The position numbers were made by a program, and so were the translations under genes. 10,632 nt of DNA, from contig QMWE01000021.1 in the NCBI GenBank assembly GCA_003661465.1, positions 1 through 10,632 on the forward strand, written 5' to 3'. The notes beneath the pieces were generated by a model, which worked only from the letters and a program-made list of their open reading frames with translations, made no database searches and was not told where the DNA came from. The stretch comes from Hadesarchaea archaeon. Lineage in GTDB: Archaea; Hadarchaeota; Hadarchaeia; Hadarchaeales; Hadarchaeaceae. Every line of letters starts with the position of its first letter. Within the stretch, counting starts at the first letter, position 1. Of this stretch, positions 4,492-10,632 are shown in pieces.

Positions 4492-7128
4492 ATGATGAGG
4501 ATCCCCAAAGTAATCGACAGCATAAACTTCACCTTGATGTCGCCGGATGATATACGGAAGATGTCCGTGACGAAGATAATAACTGCGGACACTTATGACG
4601 AGGATGGGTATCCCATTGACAGGGGATTGATGGACTCTAGACTCGGAGTGGTGGACCCCGGCTTGAGGTGTAGGACCTGCGGGGGACGTCCGGGTGAGTG
4701 TCCAGGCCACTTTGGGCATGTTGAGCTCGCCAGACCCGTTATCCATGTGGGCTATGTCGATACAATTTACAGTTGTTTGCGTGCGACATGTAGAAACAAG
4801 AACTGTGGGAGGATCCTGTTATCTCCTCAAAAACTGGAAGAGTTCAGAAAACGTGTTGAAGAACTCAGGAGAAGTGGAGGAAAATGGTGGGAGATTTCCG
4901 ACCAGGTCATCCGGAGCGCTATCACGGTTGAAAAATGTCCTCACTGCGGTGAGAAACAGTTCAAGATAAAGTTTGAAAAGCCCACTACCTTCGTAGAGGG
5001 CAAAAATCGTCTTACACCCAGCGATGTGCGCGAACGTTTGGAAAACATAAAAGACGACGACGCGCTGCTGCTGGGGATAGACCCAAGGGTCGCGAGACCA
5101 GAATGGATGGTCCTGACGGTTTTACCAGTACCGCCTGTTACGGTTAGGCCGAGTATAATTCTTGAGTCGGGCGTACGTTCCGAGGATGACCTGACGCATA
5201 AACTGGTCGACATCATCCGCATAAACCAGCGTCTTGCGGAGAATATAGAGGCTGGCGCGCCGCATCTGATAGTGGAGGACCTCTGGGAGCTGTTGCAGTA
5301 CCACGTCACCACTTATTTCGACAATGGGGTTTCCGGCGTACCGCCTGCGAGGCACAGGTCAGGGCGTGTTTTGCGCACATTAGCTCAACGTCTTCGTGGC
5401 AAAGAGGGCCGGTTTAGAGGAAATCTGTCCGGAAAACGTGTGGATTTCTCCGCACGAACGGTCGTGTCCCCTGACCCAAATATAAGCATAAACGAGATCG
5501 GATTCCCCGAGCATGTGGCCCGAACTTTGACTATACCGGTTCGGGTCACTGAGTACAACATCGAGGAGCTGCGAAATCTCATTCGAAGGGGACCGGACAT
5601 CTATCCCGGTGCGAACACCGTGGTTAGTCCTGATGGCAAACGTTATGACCTGCGATATGCCGATCGGGAGGAGATCGCGAGCAAACTGGAGCCTGGATTT
5701 TTGGTCGAGCGGCATCTGAAGGACGGCGACATAGTGATCTTCAATCGTCAGCCTTCCCTTCACCGTATGTCTATAATGGCCCACGAGGTCCGTGTTCTGC
5801 CTGGACGTACCTTTAGACTCAACCTGAGCGTATGTCCTCCCTACAACGCAGACTTCGATGGAGACGAGATGAACGTTCACGTCCCACAGAGTGAGGAGGC
5901 TCAAGCCGAGGCCCGGATTTTGATGCGAGTACAGGAGCAGATACTTTCGCCCAGGTTTGGGGGTCCCATCATAGGTGGGATTCAGGATCACATAACTGGC
6001 GCTTATCTGCTGACGCGCAGGGGCAGGCTGCTAACTAAGAGCCAGGCGTTACAGTTGCTGGCGCATGTCGGAATTTTTTCTGAGCTACCAAAACCAGCCG
6101 TGAAGGAGAAGGGTGTGGAGTATTGGACGGGAAAGCAGATCTTCAGCATGCTTTTGCCAAAGGGACTGAACATGACCTTCAAGGCCAAGATCTGTGAAAA
6201 TCACACACGGTGCAAAAAGGAGGAATGTGAACTTGATGCATATGTCGTCATCCGGGACGGGAATCTGCTACATGGGGTTATAGATGCCCGAAGCTATAAG
6301 GCCTTGGATCGTTGTGAGATACTGGATCGAATCGTCAAGGATTATGGCACCACTGCAGCCAGGGAATTTTTGGATAGAGTCACCAAGCTTTCCATCGCTG
6401 CGGCCATGATGTTTGGATTCACGACAGGTATAGACGACGAGGACATCCCACCTGAGGCGAAGGAACGGATAAACGAAGTGATAGATGAAGCAAAAGAAAA
6501 GGTGAACAAGCTTATCGATGTCTATAATGCCGGAGAGCTTGAGCCCCTCCCCGGCAGGTCCCTTCGAGAGACGTTGGAGATGAGGATAATGGAGGTTCTG
6601 GCCGAAAGCAGGGATTCAGCTGGATCTATCGCGGAGAAATATCTTGGGTTGGACAATCACGCCGTTATCATGGCGAGGACCGGAGCGCGTGGTAGCATGC
6701 TCAATTTAACTCAGATGGCGGCCTGTGTGGGTCAGCAGTCCGTTCGTGGGGAGCGTCTCAACCGAGGATACAGGAAACGTACGTTGCCCCACTATAGAAG
6801 GGAGGACTTGGGAGCTAGGGCCCGCGGGTTTATAAGTTCAAGCTATAAAGACGGCCTAGATCCGCTGGAGTTCTTTTTCCACGCGATGGGTGGAAGGGAA
6901 GGACTGGTGGATACTGCCGTCAGGACTGCCCAGAGCGGTTACATGCAACGTCGTTTGATAAACGCATTACAGGATCTTCGCGTGGAATACGACGGCACCG
7001 TGCGGGACGACAGGGGCACGATAGTTCAGTTCGTGTATGGTGAAGACGGTGTGGATCCAGCGCGCAGTGACAAAGGTAAGGCTGTGCAGGTGGAAAAGAT
7101 CATAGAACGCGTGATCGGGGGTTATTGA
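4492..7128 (+). CDS. rpoA1: DNA-directed RNA polymerase subunit A' (RPB1 N-terminal part)
   Basis: Largest subunit, N-terminal two-thirds, carrying the catalytic centre; 878 residues from ATG 4492. Clamp zinc ligands are Cys60, Cys63, Cys70 and His73 (CRTCGGRPGECPGHFGH). A second cysteine set lies around residues 96-107 and 149-152 (CPHC). The catalytic magnesium loop NADFDGDE spans 452-459, with Asp454, 456 and 458. SGKRVDFSARTVVSPDP and NRQPSLHRMS, both strongly conserved, precede it. The bridge helix (DPLEFFFHAMGGREGL onward) begins near 790. In-frame alternative starts exist at 4483, 4486 and 4495. The chain ends after the bridge-helix region at a TGA immediately followed, in the same frame, by the GTG of rpoA2, the usual archaeal A'/A'' division. 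Confidence 0.97.
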   Translation: MMRIPKVIDSINFTLMSPDDIRKMSVTKIITADTYDEDGYPIDRGLMDSRLGVVDPGLRCRTCGGRPGECPGHFGHVELARPVIHVGYVDTIYSCLRATCRNKNCGRILLSPQKLEEFRKRVEELRRSGGKWWEISDQVIRSAITVEKCPHCGEKQFKIKFEKPTTFVEGKNRLTPSDVRERLENIKDDDALLLGIDPRVARPEWMVLTVLPVPPVTVRPSIILESGVRSEDDLTHKLVDIIRINQRLAENIEAGAPHLIVEDLWELLQYHVTTYFDNGVSGVPPARHRSGRVLRTLAQRLRGKEGRFRGNLSGKRVDFSARTVVSPDPNISINEIGFPEHVARTLTIPVRVTEYNIEELRNLIRRGPDIYPGANTVVSPDGKRYDLRYADREEIASKLEPGFLVERHLKDGDIVIFNRQPSLHRMSIMAHEVRVLPGRTFRLNLSVCPPYNADFDGDEMNVHVPQSEEAQAEARILMRVQEQILSPRFGGPIIGGIQDHITGAYLLTRRGRLLTKSQALQLLAHVGIFSELPKPAVKEKGVEYWTGKQIFSMLLPKGLNMTFKAKICENHTRCKKEECELDAYVVIRDGNLLHGVIDARSYKALDRCEILDRIVKDYGTTAAREFLDRVTKLSIAAAMMFGFTTGIDDEDIPPEAKERINEVIDEAKEKVNKLIDVYNAGELEPLPGRSLRETLEMRIMEVLAESRDSAGSIAEKYLGLDNHAVIMARTGARGSMLNLTQMAACVGQQSVRGERLNRGYRKRTLPHYRREDLGARARGFISSSYKDGLDPLEFFFHAMGGREGLVDTAVRTAQSGYMQRRLINALQDLRVEYDGTVRDDRGTIVQFVYGEDGVDPARSDKGKAVQVEKIIERVIGGY

Positions 7129-8310
7129 GTGGTTGGAGTATCTGCAGATACGATAAAATCGGAGGTCGGCAAACTGAAAGGGCAGGTGCCCGACTCTATA
7201 GTCCACGAGCTTCAGGGGAGCCTGTTGCGCGTGAGCAAGGATCGGGCGATAACCCGAGAACAGCTGGGAGAGATAATAGAAAGCGTAAAACAGGCATATA
7301 TCAATGCCATCGTAGAACCCGGAGAAGCAGTTGGCACGGTGGCAGCGCAATCGATAGGGGAGCCTGGAACCCAGATGACGTTACGGACTTTTCACTATGC
7401 AGGGGTAGCAGAACTGAACGTGACTCTTGGTCTGCCGAGGATTATAGAGATAATAGATGCCAGGAAGATGCCCTCCGCTCCGCTGATGAAGATACACCTG
7501 AAGGAAAAGTTCGCCAAGAGCAAGGAAAAGGCCAAAGAATTCGCCCAAAAGATAGAACTGACGACCGTGGAGGACGTGTCGTTGCAAACAGAGGTGGATC
7601 TCATCAACACGGTATTTGTCGTCACCTTGAATCGTCCCGTGATGCAGCGGAGAGGATTGACGCCCACAAAGGTGGCATCTGCGATAAAGGAGGCGCTCAA
7701 GATCGATGTTCATGTCGATGGATATAAATTACGCATGAAACCCACAACGGTGTCGCTTTCGGAACTCAGGAAACTCGCTTCCAAGGTGAGGAGTCTGACG
7801 CTACGTGGCCTGAAAGGAATTACCCGTGTGCTGGTTAAGATGGAGGATAACGAGTATGTCGTCTACACGGAGGGATCCAATCTGTCTGGGGTTATTACGA
7901 TGCCAGAGGTGGATCCCACGAGAACCGTGACAAATAACATTCACGAGATCGAGAAGGTTCTTGGTATAGAGGCGGCACGCAACGCCATAATCAACGAGGC
8001 GGTAAAAACGCTAGAAGAACAGGGGCTGGAGGTGGACCTGAGACATATAATGCTCGTCGCTGATATGATGACGGCGTCCGGGGAGGTGATGCAGGTCGGA
8101 AGACACGGTGTCAGTGGAGAAAAGGCCAGCGTGCTCGCTCGAGCTTCGTTCGAGATCACCACGAAACATCTCTTGGACGCTTGCATACATGGCGAAAGGG
8201 ATAGGCTCGACGGCATAATCGAAAATGTCATTGCTGGACAACCTATCCCGCTTGGAACGGGCTCAGTGGAGCTAGTGATGGGGAGGGAAGAGAAGAGTGG
8301 AGCTAAGTAA
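7129..8310 (+). CDS. rpoA2: DNA-directed RNA polymerase subunit A'' (RPB1 C-terminal part)
   Basis: C-terminal third of the largest subunit, 393 residues. It supplies the trigger loop that closes over the incoming nucleotide: PGEAVGTVAAQSIGEPGTQMTLRTFHYAGVA, with the trigger-loop histidine at 89, then LGLPRIIEIIDARK. Near the C-terminus, GEVMQVGRHGVSGEKASVLARASFEITTKHLL is the conserved A''/RPB1 segment. The GTG start directly follows the rpoA1 stop with no gap and in the same frame; a G-rich stretch (about 7116-7121) gives a weak ribosome-binding site. Its 3' end overlaps rpl30e by 14 nt. Length is as expected for archaeal A'' (about 390-400). Confidence 0.96.
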   Translation: MVGVSADTIKSEVGKLKGQVPDSIVHELQGSLLRVSKDRAITREQLGEIIESVKQAYINAIVEPGEAVGTVAAQSIGEPGTQMTLRTFHYAGVAELNVTLGLPRIIEIIDARKMPSAPLMKIHLKEKFAKSKEKAKEFAQKIELTTVEDVSLQTEVDLINTVFVVTLNRPVMQRRGLTPTKVASAIKEALKIDVHVDGYKLRMKPTTVSLSELRKLASKVRSLTLRGLKGITRVLVKMEDNEYVVYTEGSNLSGVITMPEVDPTRTVTNNIHEIEKVLGIEAARNAIINEAVKTLEEQGLEVDLRHIMLVADMMTASGEVMQVGRHGVSGEKASVLARASFEITTKHLLDACIHGERDRLDGIIENVIAGQPIPLGTGSVELVMGREEKSGAK

Positions 8311-8587
8311 GGAGATAAGACAAGCTGTTGCCGCCGGAAATGTCGTCATCGGGACGGATAAATCGTTAAAGGTTCTGAAGCAAGGAAAAGCCAAGCTTGT
8401 CGTTGTAGCCTCCAACTGCAGTTCCGAGGTTCTGGCGGATGTGGAACGATACGCAAAACTGGGAAACGTCCCTGTTCACGTTTTTGATGGAAACAGCGAG
8501 GATCTCGGATTGCTCTGTGGCAAACCGTTTCTGGTGAGCGTGCTGACCATCGTTGAGGGAGAGAGCCGGAGCTCGGCATCGTGGTGA
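8297..8587 (+). CDS. rpl30e: 50S ribosomal protein L30e
   Basis: A 96-residue RNA-binding protein of the L7Ae/L30e fold, a component of the large ribosomal subunit. Typical signatures are GNVVIGTDKSLKVLKQGKAKLVVVASNCSSE (14-44) and the ending block VPVHVFDGNSEDLGLLCGKPFLVSVLTIVEG. Length is normal. The GTG start lies inside the rpoA2 coding region, 14 nt before its end, with a purine-rich GGGAGG (8281-8286) about 10 nt upstream, which suggests translational coupling. L30e between A'' and NusA is the standard archaeal order. The stop TGA is contained within the GGTGA that serves nusA. Confidence 0.95.
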   Translation: MELSKEIRQAVAAGNVVIGTDKSLKVLKQGKAKLVVVASNCSSEVLADVERYAKLGNVPVHVFDGNSEDLGLLCGKPFLVSVLTIVEGESRSSASW

Positions 8588-8593
8588 AATGAG

Positions 8594-9013
8594 ATGACGA
8601 TCAAACTTACTTCGGAGGAGATGCGCTACATCACGCTTTTTGAGGGGATGACTGGAGCTCGGGTGCACGATTGTGTGATCGAAGATGATGGGAGAGGAGT
8701 TATATTTGTGGTGAAGAAAGGGGACATCGGTCTCGCCATAGGAAAAGGTGGAAACAAAATCCGGAGGGCAAAACAAGTGATCGGGAAAAGCGTAAGCGTG
8801 GTCGAACATTCTGATGACCTCGCGGATTTTCTTAAAAATATCCTCTCACCCGCAAAAGTCAAAAACGTAGAGCTGGTGGAGAGGGGTGGTAAAAAAATAG
8901 CAGTGGCGACGATAGACAGGATGGAAGGCGGCAGAGTGGGTGGAAAGAGAATTCAAAATGCGAAAAAAATTGCCAATCGGCATTATGGTATCCATGATAT
9001 AGTGTTTGCATGA
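8594..9013 (+). CDS. nusA: Archaeal NusA-like transcription factor (two KH domains)
   Basis: A 139-residue protein made of the two RNA-binding KH domains of NusA, without the N-terminal polymerase-binding and S1 parts of bacterial NusA; this short form is normal in archaea. The first KH has a clear GKGG loop (50-53) in DIGLAIGKGGNKIRRAKQVIG. The second KH lies around 85-139, with its loop near GGRVGGKRIQNAKK (112-125) and no clean GxxG in the usual register. ATG 8594 is preceded by GGTGA (8583-8587) 6 nt upstream. Its place after rpoA2-rpl30e supports a role in elongation or termination with the polymerase encoded upstream. The exact molecular role in archaea is less settled than in bacteria. 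Confidence 0.93.
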   Translation: MTIKLTSEEMRYITLFEGMTGARVHDCVIEDDGRGVIFVVKKGDIGLAIGKGGNKIRRAKQVIGKSVSVVEHSDDLADFLKNILSPAKVKNVELVERGGKKIAVATIDRMEGGRVGGKRIQNAKKIANRHYGIHDIVFA

Positions 9014-9023
9014 GTTTTAAAGT
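9012..9023 (+). promoter_or_regulatory. Possible internal TATA box before rps12
   Basis: GAGTTTTAAAGT at the nusA stop resembles a TATA box and would place a start about 10 nt before the rps12 Shine-Dalgarno. The 40-nt nusA-rps12 gap is the longest inside the cluster, so a secondary promoter is possible. A motif match alone is weak evidence. Confidence 0.25.
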
Positions 9024-9053
9024 TGAAGCTCCTTATTGTTTTGAGGTGATCAA

Positions 9054-9491
9054 GTGGGAAGAACTCCCAGAGGGGAATTTGCGGCTCGGAAGGTGCGTTC
9101 GAAGCGACAGAGCTTCAGGTGGAAGAGTGCTCAGTACAAGCGTCGTGTGCTGAGGCTGGATGAAAAGGCGGATCCATTGGAGGGTTCACCTCAGGCTAGG
9201 GGTATCGTCCTCGAGAAGGTTGGCGTCGAGGCCAAACAGCCGAACTCTGCTATCAGAAAGTGTTGTAGGGTTCAGCTTATCAAAAACGGACGTCAGGTCA
9301 CGGCATTTGCCCCAGGAGATGGCGCAATAGGATTCATAGATGAGCACGACGAGGTAGTGATCGAGGGAATTGGGGGTGCCAAGGGAGGAGCGTATGGGGA
9401 TATCCCCGGCGTGAGATACAAGATAATCAAGGTCAATGGTGTTTCACTGAAGGAACTCGTGAAAGGACGAAAGGAGAAACCAACACGGTGA
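9054..9491 (+). CDS. rps12: 30S ribosomal protein S12 (uS12)
   Basis: A 145-residue small-subunit protein at the decoding centre. The archaeal/eukaryotic (S23e-like) form is recognised by the basic N-terminus, GIVLEKVGVEAKQPNSAIRKCCRVQLIKNG (50-79) with the conserved KQPNSAIRK loop at 61-69, and the C-terminal GDIPGVRYKIIKVNGVSLKELVKGRKEKP. The GTG start is supported by an eight-base match GAGGTGAT (9043-9050) to the anti-Shine-Dalgarno sequence, with GGTGA 4 nt upstream. The stop TGA overlaps the GGTGA of rps7. Confidence 0.96.
   Translation: MGRTPRGEFAARKVRSKRQSFRWKSAQYKRRVLRLDEKADPLEGSPQARGIVLEKVGVEAKQPNSAIRKCCRVQLIKNGRQVTAFAPGDGAIGFIDEHDEVVIEGIGGAKGGAYGDIPGVRYKIIKVNGVSLKELVKGRKEKPTR
9487..9491 (+). 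promoter_or_regulatory. Shine-Dalgarno GGTGA supporting a TTG start for rps7
   Basis: GGTGA contains the rps12 stop codon TGA and lies exactly 4 nt before TTG 9496, the same spacing as for rpoH, rpoB and rps12. It is the main reason for accepting a rare TTG start. Confidence 0.75.
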
Positions 9492-9495
9492 TCGC

Positions 9496-10101
9496 TTGAC
9501 GTTCAAATATTTTGATAAATGGTCAGCTGAGGGGATCGAGATCAGGGACTTGGGTCTCAAACAGTACATCCGGTTAGATCCTCCCCTTGTCCTACATGGG
9601 GGTGGCAGGCATGCGAGCAAGCAGTTTCGGAAAGCCGATGTCTCCATCGTAGAACGTTTGATAAACAAGCTCATGCGGTCCGGGCCTGGAGCAGGAAAGC
9701 TTCGTGGTAGGGTGATTCGAGGAGCTGGTGCTTGCGGAAAAAAACACAAGGCGTATGGAATCGTCCGAAAGTCTTTTGAGATAATAGCGGATCGGACGAA
9801 GAAAAATCCCATCCAGGTGCTCGTGGAGGCCATCCAAAACTCGGCTCCACGGGAGGAGACAACTCGCATAAGTTACGGAGGAATCACCTATTACGTGGCT
9901 GTTGATTCGGCACCCCAGCGGAGGCTCGACATAGCGCTTCAGAATCTGGCGGGCGGCGCCTTTTCTTCCTCATTTTCCAACAAAAAACCGATACATGAGT
10001 GTTTGGCGGAGGAGCTGATCCTCGCAGCCAACAACGACGTGAAAAGCTATGCCGTGGCACGCAAAAGTGAGATAGAACGTATAGCGAAGGGGGCCAGATA
10101 A
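9496..10101 (+). CDS. rps7: 30S ribosomal protein S7 (uS7)
   Basis: A 201-residue primary binding protein of the 16S rRNA 3' domain, forming the head of the small subunit near the E site. Recognised by NKLMRSGPGAGKLRGRVIRGAG, KKNPIQVLVEAIQNSAPREETTRISYGGITYYVAVDSAPQRRLDIALQNLA and the helical C-terminus ECLAEELILAANNDVKSYAVARKSEIERIAKGAR. Length is in the archaeal range. The start is TTG at 9496, 4 nt after GGTGA and 4 nt after the rps12 stop; no ATG is suitably placed. It is the last gene of the tightly packed run; 75 bp separate it from EF-1alpha. Confidence 0.95.
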   Translation: MTFKYFDKWSAEGIEIRDLGLKQYIRLDPPLVLHGGGRHASKQFRKADVSIVERLINKLMRSGPGAGKLRGRVIRGAGACGKKHKAYGIVRKSFEIIADRTKKNPIQVLVEAIQNSAPREETTRISYGGITYYVAVDSAPQRRLDIALQNLAGGAFSSSFSNKKPIHECLAEELILAANNDVKSYAVARKSEIERIAKGAR

Positions 10102-10116
10102 TTTTCCGTGGTGGAC

Positions 10117-10133
10117 CCGAAGGCTTTTTAAAT
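10117..10133 (+). promoter_or_regulatory. TATA/BRE promoter for the EF-1alpha gene
   Basis: Purine-rich CCGAAGG (10117-10123), compatible with a BRE, is followed by CTTTTTAAAT (10124-10133). A start about 25 nt downstream would leave a leader of about 20 nt before ATG 10177, containing GGGTGTGA. This suggests independent transcription of the elongation factor gene in addition to any readthrough from rps7. Confidence 0.55.
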
Positions 10134-10176
10134 GGAAATGCAAAATGAAAATAGCAAGATGTGAAGGGTGTGAAAA

Positions 10177-10632
10177 ATGGCAAAGCCGCACTTGAACCTG
10201 ATAACCATCGGCCATGTCGACCATGGCAAGTCCACGCTGGTCGGCAGGACGTTCTATGAAAAGGGGCTCGTGAAGGAGGAGGAGATCAGAAAGTTCGAGG
10301 CAATGGGTGACAAGGGTAAGACGTTCAAGTTTGCTTGGATCATGGATGGTCTCAAGGAGGAACGAGAGAGAGGGTTGACGATAGACCTAGCTCATAAGAA
10401 GTTCGAGACCAACAAGTACTACTTTACGATAATAGACGCTCCCGGGCACCGTGACTTTGTGAAGAACATGATCACTGGGGCGAGCCAGGCGGATGCTGCG
10501 ATCTTGGTGGTGGCCGCCGACGACGGGATAATGCCCCAGACGCGTGAGCACGCGGCTCTGGCGTTCACCCTCGGCGTGGGGCAGCTGGTCGTGGCGATAA
10601 ACAAGATGGATCTGGTCGATTACAAGAAAGAA
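10177..10632 (+). CDS. tuf: Translation elongation factor EF-1alpha (5' part, truncated by window end)
   Basis: GTPase that delivers aminoacyl-tRNA to the ribosome. The first 152 residues are present. P-loop GHVDHGKST is 12-20; KEERERGLTID with the switch I threonine at 68; DAPGHRDFVKNM (G3) 87-98; and NKMD (G4) 142-145. The extended segment between P-loop and switch I (KKFE/KGKTFKFAWIMD-like, 37-60) identifies the archaeal/eukaryotic EF-1alpha rather than bacterial EF-Tu. ATG 10177 has GGTG (10167-10170) 6 nt upstream. The reading frame is open to the last base, so domains 2 and 3 lie beyond the window. Position after rps12-rps7 is the conserved str-like order. Confidence 0.96.
   Translation, partial: MAKPHLNLITIGHVDHGKSTLVGRTFYEKGLVKEEEIRKFEAMGDKGKTFKFAWIMDGLKEERERGLTIDLAHKKFETNKYYFTIIDAPGHRDFVKNMITGASQADAAILVVAADDGIMPQTREHAALAFTLGVGQLVVAINKMDLVDYKKE

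Noticed and set aside
7125..7727. A 200-codon + strand frame overlapping rpoA2
   Set aside because: It overlaps the trigger-loop coding region in another frame, and its product is a low-complexity Arg/Asp/Gly-rich shadow.
1..10632. Mobile element, CRISPR array or defence island
   Set aside because: No terminal inverted repeats, transposase, spaced direct repeats or accessory genes; the whole window is core information-processing genes in conserved order.

Overview
This is a window of archaeal chromosome carrying a stable-RNA cluster followed by the classic RNA polymerase / ribosomal protein / EF-1alpha block. Every supported gene is on the + strand. The archaeal diagnosis rests on a split largest RNA polymerase subunit (A' and A''), an RPB5-like RpoH, a two-KH short NusA, L30e, EF-1alpha rather than EF-Tu, TATA-like boxes and tRNA introns. 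RpoB is a single uninterrupted gene, and the 5S gene is not next to a 23S gene. That fits Thermococci-, Thermoplasmata- or Hadarchaea-like euryarchaeal lineages better than methanogens or haloarchaea with split B subunits. I cannot place it more exactly by eye.

Region by region: tRNA-Tyr(GUA) with a 12-nt intron (69-153); a 288-bp AT-rich spacer with no recognisable gene; 5S rRNA (about 442-563); tRNA-Asp(GUC) (612-709); a 121-bp spacer containing a 12-bp hairpin and a good TATA box; tRNA-Lys(UUU) (831-905). Then, only 21 nt after the tRNA, comes the block rpoH - rpoB - rpoA1 - rpoA2 - rpl30e - nusA - rps12 - rps7, packed with gaps from -14 to +40 nt. After a 75-bp gap with its own TATA box comes the 5' part of the EF-1alpha gene, which runs off the window.

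The most notable object is the tRNA-Asp gene. Read contiguously, its acceptor stem is broken, with an extra A, a C.A mismatch and A at the discriminator. Removing 20 nt (682-701) restores seven Watson-Crick acceptor pairs, G73 and an encoded CCA. The same 20 nt are independently delimited by a textbook bulge-helix-bulge: a 4-bp helix 676-679/696-699, two 3-nt bulges, and a hairpin 683-686/692-695. This is therefore a non-canonical intron in the acceptor stem, between positions 68 and 69, and it would be missed or mis-trimmed by simple tRNA calling.

The genes form one informational unit. The three tRNAs, the 5S rRNA, four RNA polymerase subunits, a transcription elongation factor, three ribosomal proteins and a translation factor are adjacent. 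tRNA-Lys probably shares the transcript that leads into rpoH. Translation starts are set by a GGTGA Shine-Dalgarno motif usually 4-6 nt upstream, often overlapping the previous stop codon. No mobile element, CRISPR array or accessory defence system is visible.
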